Notes under the pieces: generated by a model
Seen by the model: the letters and a program-made list of their open reading frames with translations, nothing else
Database searches by the model: none
Told to the model about the DNA's origin: nothing
Made by a program: the position numbers and the translations under genes
Assembly (NCBI GenBank): GCA_009733715.1
Contig: WMKJ01000012.1
Span: 1-64,000 of the forward strand
DNA from: Herpomyces periplanetae
Taxonomy: Eukaryota > Ascomycota > Laboulbeniomycetes > Herpomycetales > Herpomycetaceae
Reading direction: 5' to 3'
DNA length: 64,000 nt
Shown here: positions 47,841-58,624 of the stretch, piece by piece
Layout: each line of letters opens with the position of its first letter
Position numbering within the stretch: the first letter of the stretch is position 1

Positions 47841-47999
47841 TTCTAATAACGTGAACTGCTTTTTTTGGCCGTACAAACTATTCTCGTACCGTTAAAATAG
47901 TTAATAAAATTATATTCCTCAAGTTAATCCATTCAAATAATATACTAAGCTCATAAATTATTCACATCCATCCACTCTTCCCATTCAACCAACAACCTT

Positions 48000-48330
48000 C
48001 ACTACTCTTGGTCTATTTATCCCTCCCACCCGATATCGGCTACTCCGAGCGTCACGCCGTTCTGCATATGGTCTACTAATTTTCAAACTCCACGTGACAC
48101 AACACTTACTAAGATAATGACGTAATCGAAACCTTTTTATATCGAGACCTTTGTCCGGGGCTTTTCGCTTGAGAGATTTCTAATCCTATTCGTCAGATTT
48201 ATCGAACTTTACCTTAACCTAATTTCAAAACTATTGTGCGTTCTTCCATAAACTTTTTTTCTGTTTTCTTAGTTGAACCACTCTTTTCATCACTAAATTT
48301 TAATATTTCTGCTCCTTATGAATTCACACT
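48000..48330. promoter_or_regulatory. Promoter-like region upstream of COX23
   Basis: CACGTG lies at 48,091-48,096 and TGACGTAA, a CRE/ATF-like site, at 48,118-48,125. A TTTTATATC box nearby could serve a + strand transcript. No gene could be built on the + strand directly downstream. Confidence 0.35.
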
Positions 48331-48342
48331 CTGCCATCCTCA

Positions 48343-49297
48343 TGTCTCAATTCGCTAACCGGTGTGCGTGTGCGTATGCATTCGCATGTACATATGTGTA
48401 CTCTTCATGATAAGTTACTTTCCGTCGCGTCCTCCGTAGAGAAGAGCGGGTCAATTGATTTGTATGTCAACTTATACGAGCTCTCAAAACTTAATATTAT
48501 CAAGCTATTTTCAATACACTACGTGAGGCGTCAAAAGCCCCGCGTTAAATTAAGCCGCCTAAGTCAAGGTCGTGTAATTTTCACTGTCGGCCTATTCCGT
48601 TCACAAGTAATATTGCACACTACATTGACTCAGTTCTCAGTCCCATATCCCTGTATAACGGGTCAACATGCACTCTCCCTGTCCAGTGTCGAAACGCGCG
48701 TGGATTTAACGCACGTAAAATTGATAGTTTTAACGGTGTAACGCCCGTCACGCGTTTGCGAGACAACTTATCATCCCCCGGATAACAGTTCCCCAGACTG
48801 ATGCTTTTAGCAAATTTGTACCAGGTTATGTGAAAATCTGTCAAAATTTTTGTTATCATTTCATGCTTTGGACGCTCTTTGCTGCATCTGCTGAGCAAGC
48901 GGGGTCAAGCATATGTATGCAACAAGGATCGTCATTGCCCAAAGCTATCATCAAACCTGAATTATCGTTGGCTTTCCCTTTAAACAAGCAAACATTTACC
49001 CTTCTGTTAACCGTGCTACTTTTCACACTTAATATGACGTATCTCATACTTTCCTTTCCAACATCAAACATTCACTGGATACTTCCCATTCTCTCACTAT
49101 TATTCAATTCGCTTGCGTGCTCGTCGGGAAGAATATTGCTATCACCTTTTCGCACCACCATCACAATTCTATACATCAAAGAATATTGGTCAGTACTTGG
49201 GTTAAATTTATGTGAACATCAACTAGGATGTGCACTAATTACTGCTCTTCCACAAGCGCAAGATTGTTCGTTACTGATAACAAACCGCTGTCATTAA
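48343..49297. other. Open frames on both strands, no accepted gene
   Basis: Frames at 48,364-48,741 and 48,830-49,297 (+) and 48,620-49,071 (-) have non-ATG starts or overlap each other. A - strand stretch at 48,856-48,960 reads protein-like (GLMIALGNDDPCC) but has no partner exon. The region may hold a rapidly evolving or lost gene, or chance frames in balanced DNA. Confidence 0.3.
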
Positions 49298-49319
49298 TCC
49301 GCATCGCATTTATTTGTTC

Positions 49320-50210
49320 CCAAAGACTCGGATGCCACTGCTAGCGCAAACTTTATCACTAAGTTGGCAAGACTTCTCCTGGCGCGTTTGCTACTGTCAA
49401 ATTGTACTTGGATGACCCAGCTTGTCACTAGCCCTACGTGCTAACTCGCTGGGCGATCTCTTAGCTGGTTGGTTTGTTGCTGAGTTAGTTAGCCATTATA
49501 TGTACGATAAGAAGTGTACTATTCACCAATATTTATATCCTTGTCCACCACCAATTTGAACACGATAATTCGCAGGGTGCAACTGACAAGGGCATATCCA
49601 CTCGACTAGCTTGCCGATGCTGATACATTATAAATTTACGGGACCAAATTAGGGAGATGGAGGTGTCTCTTTCGTGCGCAAAATAAATCGAGGAAATTTC
49701 CGGCATTGACTTCGATGTCCACGACGTACTTGCTAATACTCAGCTTGCCCTGCACACTCACAATTTTGGTCCCAGCGGAGAATGGGTATCTATGTATCGA
49801 ACACTCGCACACGCATTATTTTGCATAACGAGTAATAGTACAAGATCTCCCGTGTAATATGTACACGAGTCATGGATAGTTTGCTCAATACAGAAATCAT
49901 TGGGAGAGTGTATGGCTTATCACCAACACCGATATGATATCGTTACGGAGAATATTTACCCGGGTTTCTATTAAGATAATGATTTACGTACAAGCGCCAT
50001 ACTAAATGAATACGAAGTCGACTGTTGGCGTAACCATATCACTCAGGAGTGCTGGGTTGCATGATGCAGCGGCACAACAGACATACACGCTATTCAATGG
50101 CTAATTAATCAATTACAATGTTTAGCCCAAGGTGACGAAAATATGAGTAGCAAGGCGTTAGTTGAACGAGAGTATAGCTTAAGTGTAGAGTGGTTGAAGT
50201 ACCTACTGAG
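49320..50210 (+). pseudogene. Decayed coding region of unknown origin
   Basis: Several + strand stretches translate into protein-like sequence: ALRANSLGDLLAGWFVAELV with the following HYMYDKKCTIHQYLYPCPPP near 49,430-49,560, IEEISGIDFDVHDVLANTQL near 49,690-49,860, and a Trp/Gln-containing stretch near 50,080-50,180. They lie in different frames and are interrupted. I do not recognise the protein. It may be a lost host gene or an element fossil; the intact neighbours argue for a local loss. Confidence 0.3.
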
Positions 50211-50598
50211 CTTAATGTTTTTTTTTTCTTTTTCTACATTGCGCGTGCACCTTTGACCTTCAAGTTAAAGACCGCAACGGCTGCAACGGCTCCTATTCTC
50301 GAAACTACCACTGATAAGTGAATTGGCAATGAGACTACTGGCTATTTACATCTGCCTATATATATAGATTAAAGCACACTCGCAACGTCACGCATACGCT
50401 TTTTACTTTAGGATTGAGAACTACTTACTGAACGCACAACAATTTGGCGGTCCGCCTAAACGTTTTCTGGCTCTGTACTGTCGCATTAAAACATCCATTG
50501 TAACAATTTGCATGCACATCGCTTGAAAGTTTGGTGGAGCTTATAAACATTGTAAACGTTTTCTATTGTCATCAAATCTTTAACATTAATTTGTCGCG

Positions 50599-51872
50599 AT
50601 GGCGACCGAGAGCGTCTGTGCTTCGCAAGTGCAGGCTTGCCAACAAATTGGTAAAACTTCCACAATTCTGAAGAATAACATCAAGGAACAGTTCAAACTT
50701 CCTCCTAGCCAGGTCGGCTTAACAGAGGCCATTAATTCAATTCATGATGCTTGCAATACGTTTAATCCTGATATTCATCTCAATTATCGAGAGCCAAATG
50801 GCGTTATTACAATGGAAGAATTAGGCTTAACTGGTCCGGATAATGAGGGAATATCACGTATTGCTTGCACACAGCCTTTTCGCTTGTTCAGTGAATTGGC
50901 AGTACAGAAGATGCGCGAAGAAATTTTTCAAACACAGGTTCTGGAGAAGCATACGTTTGTGAACAATCGTTCTGCTTGTCAACTTCGGGGTTATGCTGCA
51001 GAGTAAGTCTTCCATTGACATAAATGCTATGTCTGGTCTAAATGAATATGTAGCTAATCCTTGGTTGGTTTATTGAATGCAGATATGCTCCATTCACATA
51101 TCAAGCTTGGAATCATCCTAAGACATTGGAAATCTTATCCAAACTAGCAGAAATTGAACTGGTACCAATTATGGACTATGAAGTTGGTCATATTAATATC
51201 TCTCTCAAGTCAAGTTTAGCTGAACGTGCGGAATTTAAAAAAGTTAAAAGTAAAAGTTTACAAGAAACGTTTAAAGTTGATGCTGAGGTAGCTATGCAGC
51301 AGCAGGATACACTGAATAATGATGATGCAGTGGTAGCTTGGCATCGAGATAGTTACCCTTTTGTGTGTGTTTTAATGCTTTCTGACTGCTCTAATATGCG
51401 CGGAGGAGAAACAGCTCTTAAGATGAGTGATGGAAGAATAATTCGTGTGAGTAGTCCTCAGATGGGTTGGGCACTTGTTTTACAAGGTCGCTATATTGTT
51501 CATCAAGCTGAACATGCTCTTGGGTACCATGAAAGAATAACAAGCGTGACATCATTCCGGGCACGTGACCCATTCGTTCGAGATGATACCGTTCTAACGA
51601 CAGTAAGAGCCATATCGAATTTGGGTGAACTGTACAGGGACTTTGCACATTATCGAATGGACATTGCTGATAAAAATCTGCGGAAGATTATTGAAAGTGT
51701 GTGTGAACAAAAAGAAAAGCGGCAGACATTTAACGTTCAGGCATTTAAGCAAAGTTTATCTCAGTATATTTCATTTTTGCAACGAACATTAGATGAGATG
51801 GTAGACGAAGATTTGGTGAATCGCTACAGCGTCGACAATCGCAATTTACCAGATTTTCAAGCATCGGCATGA
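50599..51872 (+). CDS. 2-oxoglutarate/Fe(II)-dependent dioxygenase-like protein (2 exons)
   Basis: Exons 50,599-51,002 and 51,083-51,872 give 397 residues; the 80-nt intron has GTAAGT and GAATGCAG and keeps phase. ATG is in good context (GCGATGGCG). In exon 2, VVAWHRDSYPFVCVLMLSD supplies the HxD motif (His222, Asp224), GRYIVHQA the distal His275, and ERITSVTSFRAR an Arg near 286 suited to bind the 2-oxoglutarate carboxylate. These, with the GGETAL turn, mark a Fe(II)/2OG oxygenase jelly roll. No signal peptide, so it should be cytosolic or nuclear. Substrate unknown; I recall similar hypothetical proteins in ascomycetes but cannot name one. Confidence 0.8.
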
Positions 51873-51879
51873 AATATAG

Positions 51880-52870
51880 CTACCGATGTATTTGGTGCTG
51901 TGATAGAAACGTTACATCGTCGGAATAGAGGACCAAACCATTCAATTGCATATGACGACCTTTGGCAAAATTGACTAATTTACTCCACTATGGTACAAAA
52001 GTATTTCATGAATTGTCTACCAAATATGTAACAAAGCTTATATTAAGAGATGGAGCTGGATGGGAGTAATTGAGTTGATGAGTATTCAGTTGACATTGTT
52101 GCACAAACATTTTTACCTGGCAAAATGTATTTTAAACCTACGTCAGTCCAAATCTGCCGAAATTTGGACTCAACTTCTCAATCGGAACGAAAAAAAACTC
52201 ATCAGCCGAGTTTCCGAATATACTTTCTTGGAAAATTATCCTCTATCTCGACATCTGGCACCTTCCAGCTTCTGCCGAGTTTTCATGGTCAATGTGGAAT
52301 GCACTTTTCGGAATCCCGTTTCAATCAGGGTCCCGAAGTTCTGTTTCCGTGCCAAGATTGTTTTTGGCACACGACTATTACGTTCCGATCATTCTTTTGG
52401 ATTAACCCGGCCATGCTGAACTCTCCCACAGAATGCTTATCTAAGCATGTAGTTGGCTCTGCGTGGATTTAGTCGTGTGTAGGGAGCCTAACCGTCTTAA
52501 CTCCCAGTTTGATTCTTTGAAATTTTTTGCTGTTTCATGATAGTCCATTTTCCATTTTTTTTCATTGTGCAGCAAGTTTGCCGTCATCCAAAGTTTATCT
52601 TCTTTTTTTGCTTTTTATATATATGGTGTAATCAAGCAATGATCTTCACAACGTATTTATTGAGAAACGCGTTTAAACAGGGGTTCCACACATACGTTGT
52701 TCCTTTCTAAATATTTGTGTGCAATTGCAAATTTTAATTTTTGGGACGTGTATCCTGTGATGATTTATGCGAAAAAATCACGGAATGGAGGCTAAACCAA
52801 TGAATGGCAAAATTATTCACCATACTGGTTAATTTTACGCAAAATTTACCATCCCACAGCGCCAACGAGT
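51880..52870. other. No supported gene
   Basis: 3' flank of the dioxygenase and 5' flank of the RING gene. Overlapping frames at 52,060-52,472 lack domains and a good start. No RNA gene recognised. Confidence 0.4.
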
Positions 52871-52871
52871 A

Positions 52872-54211
52872 ATGCAAACTACTCAGCGCATGCAAGCCGT
52901 CTCGGATGTTAACTCGGGTTCGCATGCCCCGGAACATCCAGACCGGGAAAAATCTGCTGCCACAGTAAGTTTTATATAAACTTCCTGAATCATGTGTGCA
53001 TCCGCGCGTATGCGTTCCATTAACTCATTTTGCTAATTTATCTGACGTGTGGGCCCATCCACCCTTAATCACGTGTCTGTTTTTTAGACATTCACCCGCA
53101 GTCACGATCGTTTCGATTCGATGAATTCTATTCTTACGTGTAAAATTTGCCTCCGTTGGCTTTATGAACCATTTACTATTTCATGTGGCCACACGTTTTG
53201 CTATACTTGTCTTCGCAAATGGTTTATGACGAGTTTATCATGCCCCGAATGTCGTTCTATCGTGATGCGGGCACCTGCCCCGTCCTTTCTCGTACGTGCT
53301 TTTTACATTATTATACTGTAGACTTACGTATCTCATGTGTAATTCGTTTTTACCTATTGTGAATCACTTAACTTACTTCCCGAGTCATCACTCCATAGAT
53401 TAAGGAAATGACATCCGTCTTCCTTGATAGTATTGACTCACTCTCCCAATGTGAGCGAGAGGAACATGAAAAATGTCGTCGTGAAGACACAAAGCGCGTG
53501 CGTGAAGATCGCGAACGCGGAGAATTATTTGGTCGAAAATTTGCCCTGTCAAACTTATTTGCTACCCACCGCCACAGCTTCACTCGGCGTCGCCCGGGCT
53601 TACTTAGCCCGGAGTTTTGTCCGTATTGTTTTGCCGTGTTGACAGCCACTTGGTGCCGAAACTGTGGTAGATTGCCTAACCGGGCTGATGTTACAAATGG
53701 AACGGAAAGAAGGAATTTAAATAGTGGCGCAGGTAATGGTAGTGATGGGACAAATATTGTAGCCGGTTTTTCCCATGAGCGCTCGTTAGACTCATCGCTT
53801 CTGTCTCATGATATATTTGATAGTACTGATCCGGCTTTTGAACATTGGAACTATGAAATTAACGGCGAGTCGGACCTCGAGAATCCCCAGCATCAGCAAC
53901 GGCTTTCATACGATGCTAATCCACTTCTCTCAACAGCGTATCAATTAAATACTGGAGACCAAGTGGTTAGCCAGACCAGCGCTCCTTTTGAGTCAAGGAG
54001 AAATACTTTTGTTAACATTTCGCCCTCCAACAGAAACCAGACTCTCGGTTCATCACGATCTAGTCTGGGTCTAGGTCCTGGACTGTCCTGGTCAAGACAA
54101 GCTCGTTCTTATGAACCTTCTATCGAGACATCATTCATCGATATAATTGAAACCAGCGAAGTTGGACTGTTTCGAGGAATTCACATTGACGATGGACTGT
54201 GGCATACCTAG
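52872..54211 (+). CDS. RING-finger protein, probable E3 ubiquitin ligase (3 exons)
   Basis: Exons 52,872-52,964, 53,088-53,291 and 53,399-54,211 give 369 residues with all junctions in phase 0 (GTAAGT and GTACGT donors; TTTTTTAG and CTCCATAG acceptors). Residues 49-88 form a C3HC4 RING (CKICLRWLYEPFTISCGHTF, then CYTCLRKWF and CPECR). A short helix (IKEMTSVFLDSID) follows, as in Psh1-like fungal RING proteins, and then a charged stretch. A second four-Cys cluster (CPYCF, 10-residue spacing, CRNC, about 173-190) looks like a zinc ribbon. The C-terminal half is Ser/Asn-rich and probably disordered. Target unknown. The gene converges on IRE1, with 232 bases between stops. Confidence 0.85.
53070..53075. 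promoter_or_regulatory. CACGTG site in RING-gene intron 1
   Basis: Palindromic hexamer inside the first intron, in TTAATCACGTGTCTG. The same core occurs at 41,935, 42,011, 44,287 and 48,091. It may be chance in this location. Confidence 0.25.
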
Positions 54212-54443
54212 CGCCTAATGTTTTCACGCATACTCTTCCACGTTTTATCCGCATGCACACTAGCCCTTATCACAACACAATTCAATCAAAATTTCCATGC
54301 AAATATTTACATTGTTCAAACTACATCTACACAGACCCCCGAACATTGCTTCTCATATCTTATAATTTATCGATGGGCTATCACCACCGTCATCAACAAA
54401 TAGAACACTTAAAAATTTTAGCAGTCTCGTTCAGTTATTGGTC

Positions 54444-57400
54444 TTAGGTGTATGCTCGCAAGTACGGGTGAAATCGTGGATCATCATCCAGATTGCAGTC
54501 AACTACAGCCTGCCAACATGACATGAGCAAGCGTGGGAATCGGGTGGTCCAGTACGCAAGGTAACCGTCAGGTAATGAACCAACGCGCAACTGAACGTCA
54601 GGTGGCATATCTGCATAATGGTTTTTTTTGTTGCGTAAAGCACGTAAAAGATCCAACAACTTGTCAGGGGAGTATTTGCGCTGTCGAGAAAGTGTATCGA
54701 TAAACGAGCGATGGAGACATGCTAAAAAATTCATATGATGTTGTGAATTGGTCGACTGAAGTACGATAGGAGCAAACGTTTCAAGACTCTTTAGGTGGGC
54801 TGAAGGGGGATCACGCGGTTCACGTTCCCAATGATCCGATACATCACATAAAAAGGCCAATTTTTGAGCGGGAGACCAAAAAAAGGGATGATTTAAGACT
54901 TGTTGGCTAGTAGGTCGCTTCTCAGGGTTATACGACAACATCCACTTCACCAAATGAACGGCTTCCTGAACGTCTGGACCTAAATTCACCAATTTTGATA
55001 GATTGGGAGAGCTGGTTTTAATATTAATTTCGCGCATCAGGTTGATGGGAGGCGTTGTGAAATTTGGCTTCACGGAATCATCTACATTACACGATCTTGA
55101 TGATGCCATGCTATCAGACTTGAGAGTGGTTGAATTACCACTATCTTCAGGGGATCCAGCCTGGTCAAATGGATGATGGCCCTGTGTTAAAACGTAAAAA
55201 AAGACGCAGCCTAACGAAAAGATGTCGGCAGAGCGCTTAACGCGTGAAGAATTGGATATATTATTATGGTTCAGGTCCATATAAGCTTCGCCGGTGCTAA
55301 CGTGAGAAATCAATTCAGGAGCTTTCCATCCCAGTGAGCCAATTCCAAAGTTCATTGTGGTAAAGGCGGTTGTCGGGGACGTTAGAGCCCCTGTAGTGGG
55401 CAAGGTTGACATATTATCGGGTAACGTTTTACACAAACCAAAATCCGAAATGAGTAAGCGAAGATGGCAATCCTTTTGACGTTTACGATCAATACACTTG
55501 GGCGTAAAGCGTCGTTTACTCAAACTTATAAGGATATTCTGGGGTTTGATATCGCGATGAAGAATTCGCATAGAGTGAAGATGATTTAGCCCGCTTGCAA
55601 GCTGGAATAAAACGTTAACAACGTCGTTGGAAATTTCCATAATAATGGAATGTTCGTTGAACAGATCCGGCGCTTGTTCACCATTATGAAGCCTTTGATC
55701 ATCATCACTACAGCTATTTTGCGTGGAGGTATTGGCGTTGGTATGACTGAGTGAGGAAGGCTTTGCTAACCAAGGGTAACGATACCAGTGAAAAATATCC
55801 CAGAGTGAAGCTCTGCATAATTCCACAGCTATGTATAAAAAATTTTCATCCTTTTGAAAGCAAAAGTACCGGATAACGTTTGGATGATCGTCGCTTTGCT
55901 GTAATAAAGAGATTTCTTGTATAGCCAAATCAAAGTATTGGGGTAGCATTCGTTTGACGGCCACACGACGATTTTCGAATTTCCCTTCGTAAACTACAGT
56001 TCCACCGCTACCGTAGCCTAGAACTTTATCGGTAAAGATGATTAAATTCTGTAATTTAATCGTAGTATTAACAGTGATTCCTCGTTTTGGAGTGACTACG
56101 ACAACTGGCAATGGAGAAGATTCTTCCGCCTGAGAAACTGCAGCATCACGATTCTTGCGTCGCCGGCGACCGCCCCGTTGTCCACGATGCGCTTTCTTTT
56201 TCTTAACGGTGGAATTTGTACTCTTCTCACCTTCCCCATCTCCATCCGTTTCTTGCTTAATTTTCTCTGGTTCCTTGCTGTCCGTTACTTCCTCGCACGG
56301 AGCATTTTTCTTAGTGTGATTGGTTGGGAGTAAAGTATGTAAGAAGTCCATACCGCGGGCCAAGCGGGTCAGGGATATATTGTGAGAGTTAGTATGCATA
56401 AAATAGGTTACCAGAATCATGACAAGGCATGTACACAGAGCTACAATGTTAACGCGTCGGTGGATCCATGTCTTAACCTGTCGTGCATCGTTTATATCCT
56501 GGCTCCTTAGAGAGTTCTTCTCTTCGATTTTCTTGTGCATGGGCGCGTCAAGTGTGGGAAACCGTGTAGCTACGTTACTTTTAGCTTTCAAGTTCAATGC
56601 ATGAATACCAATTAAATCTGAATGTCCACCGTATCGTTTATTACGCTGTACGTTATAATCATCTCCATCAGTATCTTCAGTACTACTTCCCCCTGGATGG
56701 GTGTACCACTTGGCTCGAGTTGCTCCATCTGTTACACGGGGGAAATTCCATTCAGATAGTGCGTACCAACTACCTTGTTCTGTACGATTAACAAATATCA
56801 GCTCAATCTTGTTCGTTTCTGCTATCGCGTCTGTATCTAATTCTCCTTTCACTTTCCAATGTAAACTTGGCCCCACAGGTTGTGTTAACGCTACTAGTCT
56901 TTCGCTAGTGATTCTAGAACCGGTTAGACCTTCCAGCTTGGAAGCTTTCCGAGCTATATCAAAAACTTGGACCACAGGTGACGCTGAAAATTTAATATGA
57001 TACAAAAATCTGTCCTCCCCTTTCCCAGTGGTACCGGGACCTTGGCTGTCTGTTCCGCCTAGTAGCTTGTTTAACTTGTCATTAAATATATGCATACTTT
57101 TTCGATCACTAGATGCCACACTCCGATGCATCAGTGCGATAACACCTCCATCGTAACGTGAATAAATATATCGGCCATCCATAGACTCAGCATACTGCAA
57201 CTGTAAGTCTCGATCTCGATTATTAGGTGTCCATTCCATATATTTAATTGAGCATATTCTTTCGCCTGTTTCACCATCTTGAATACTGATAGTGTACTCT
57301 GTCCTTCCCAATAGAATAACGCGCGCATCGTTTAACTCATGCTCACTCGATGACCGTATACCCATATTTATACTGTCCTCGGCTAAACAAGTTTCACTGC

Positions 57401-58622
57401 CAACTTTATATCCAGAGCAAAACTCATTTGACGCGCTAAAAAATTTAACCGGCATTCCATTCATCGCATTCAACGTATACAGATGATTACGCTTCACAGC
57501 CGTATATACAAAGGGTGAATCCTCTGAAGAGTACGGTGACAATTCCTCAGCAAGCTGTCGTACCGTTATTCCTAGTTTTTGCAGTCCATCCGTAGCGCCG
57601 TGCGCGAGAATATACAAAGCACCGTCTTGGGACGGCTCAACTATCCACATATAATCGTTTTTATAACGACGTTTTCGCCTAGCTGCTGCTGCCTTCTTTC
57701 TTCGGTCTGCGTTTAGAAAAGCTTGTTCGGACTTGGTTCGTGCAGTTTCAAGTTCTTTATCAACAGCTGGTTGTAAACCGAGTGGGGCCGCAGCTCGTGA
57801 GTCTAGCGTATCCACTGCATCAATTGGAATTGGGTAGGAGGTACCCCGTTGTTGAATATGATGAGTACCTTCACTAGCACTACTTGAATTAGTCAAGTTA
57901 TCATAAATTGTTTCGATCATGGGACGGTCTGATACAAAACTCCATAATCGTTCACCCGTATCACGTCTACGGGCGAAAAGTCCTCCGTCCACGGTAGCTA
58001 GTAGTACAATATTTTCCACATCCCAGTCGTCTAAAGATCGCGCACGCGCTCGAGCGCTCACGACACCGACACCCGCGCCCGCAGTCGTAGCTTGTTCAAC
58101 GCTTGCTTTCCCAGGTACGTTTTCATGGAGTCTACTGCTGCTGCTGCTGCGGTCGCCATCGTTAAATTCGCTCGAAAGCCGGCTAGCAAATCTGGCGTTA
58201 ACATGAGGAAGGGGTTCACGTACAATAGCTTTTGAATATTTATCAGTGTTGCGAGTATCACCTTTTGGGCGCCTTTGCGAATTCAGTGATAAATCATCAG
58301 CTTCAAAGTTGATCAAGTTATCCCGTTGTAATGCACTCTGATCAGGTTTTAAAGTTTCGGAGGTTGAGGCCAAAAACGAAGTAGCAAGCTCATCGTCTTG
58401 CGAACACTTAACTCTGGAACCGCTAGCATTATCGGCAATAAACATCGAACATTTATCGTTGGCAAATCCTCGAACCGATATAGTTAAGCTTAACCATATC
58501 AAAAAAACAATTATTATCCAGGGCCGGTGCGGTCTAAACTGAACATTTTTAGAGAGTAATGACATTGTTCTTAATAAGGTTGAAATATTTGCTTCAATCT
58601 CCCTCCCCAACTTAAGTCTCAT
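54444..58622 (-). CDS. IRE1: Unfolded-protein-response sensor kinase/RNase IRE1
   Basis: A single exon of 1392 residues. A hydrophobic segment (WIIIVFLIWLSLTISV, about 35-52) acts as signal sequence. A luminal beta-propeller-like domain starts with DVENIVLLATVDGGLFARRR and runs to about 700. A transmembrane helix (VNIVALCTCLVMILVTYF) lies near 722-742, then a basic linker. The kinase starts at VLGYGSGGTVVYEG (about 865), with VAVKRM as the ATP-binding Lys, HRDIKPQNIL (about 1020) and SDFGLCK (about 1058). The KEN RNase domain ends the protein, with RNKKNHYADMP near 1330 holding the active-site Tyr/His region. In fungi IRE1 senses misfolded proteins and splices HAC1 mRNA. It is longer than yeast Ire1 (1115). 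The HAC1 substrate is not in this window. Confidence 0.97.
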   Translation of the reverse strand: MRLKLGREIEANISTLLRTMSLLSKNVQFRPHRPWIIIVFLIWLSLTISVRGFANDKCSMFIADNASGSRVKCSQDDELATSFLASTSETLKPDQSALQRDNLINFEADDLSLNSQRRPKGDTRNTDKYSKAIVREPLPHVNARFASRLSSEFNDGDRSSSSSRLHENVPGKASVEQATTAGAGVGVVSARARARSLDDWDVENIVLLATVDGGLFARRRDTGERLWSFVSDRPMIETIYDNLTNSSSASEGTHHIQQRGTSYPIPIDAVDTLDSRAAAPLGLQPAVDKELETARTKSEQAFLNADRRKKAAAARRKRRYKNDYMWIVEPSQDGALYILAHGATDGLQKLGITVRQLAEELSPYSSEDSPFVYTAVKRNHLYTLNAMNGMPVKFFSASNEFCSGYKVGSETCLAEDSINMGIRSSSEHELNDARVILLGRTEYTISIQDGETGERICSIKYMEWTPNNRDRDLQLQYAESMDGRYIYSRYDGGVIALMHRSVASSDRKSMHIFNDKLNKLLGGTDSQGPGTTGKGEDRFLYHIKFSASPVVQVFDIARKASKLEGLTGSRITSERLVALTQPVGPSLHWKVKGELDTDAIAETNKIELIFVNRTEQGSWYALSEWNFPRVTDGATRAKWYTHPGGSSTEDTDGDDYNVQRNKRYGGHSDLIGIHALNLKAKSNVATRFPTLDAPMHKKIEEKNSLRSQDINDARQVKTWIHRRVNIVALCTCLVMILVTYFMHTNSHNISLTRLARGMDFLHTLLPTNHTKKNAPCEEVTDSKEPEKIKQETDGDGEGEKSTNSTVKKKKAHRGQRGGRRRRKNRDAAVSQAEESSPLPVVVVTPKRGITVNTTIKLQNLIIFTDKVLGYGSGGTVVYEGKFENRRVAVKRMLPQYFDLAIQEISLLQQSDDHPNVIRYFCFQKDENFLYIAVELCRASLWDIFHWYRYPWLAKPSSLSHTNANTSTQNSCSDDDQRLHNGEQAPDLFNEHSIIMEISNDVVNVLFQLASGLNHLHSMRILHRDIKPQNILISLSKRRFTPKCIDRKRQKDCHLRLLISDFGLCKTLPDNMSTLPTTGALTSPTTAFTTMNFGIGSLGWKAPELISHVSTGEAYMDLNHNNISNSSRVKRSADIFSLGCVFFYVLTQGHHPFDQAGSPEDSGNSTTLKSDSMASSRSCNVDDSVKPNFTTPPINLMREINIKTSSPNLSKLVNLGPDVQEAVHLVKWMLSYNPEKRPTSQQVLNHPFFWSPAQKLAFLCDVSDHWEREPRDPPSAHLKSLETFAPIVLQSTNSQHHMNFLACLHRSFIDTLSRQRKYSPDKLLDLLRALRNKKNHYADMPPDVQLRVGSLPDGYLAYWTTRFPRLLMSCWQAVVDCNLDDDPRFHPYLRAYT

Positions 58623-58624
58623 GG

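Noticed and set aside
48620-49297. Overlapping frames on both strands (92-155 residues)
   Set aside because: Non-ATG starts and mutual overlap; no domain and no supported splice structure.
52060-52472. Two overlapping frames of about 115-119 residues (+)
   Set aside because: No domain, doubtful starts, and composition fits untranslated DNA between two genes.
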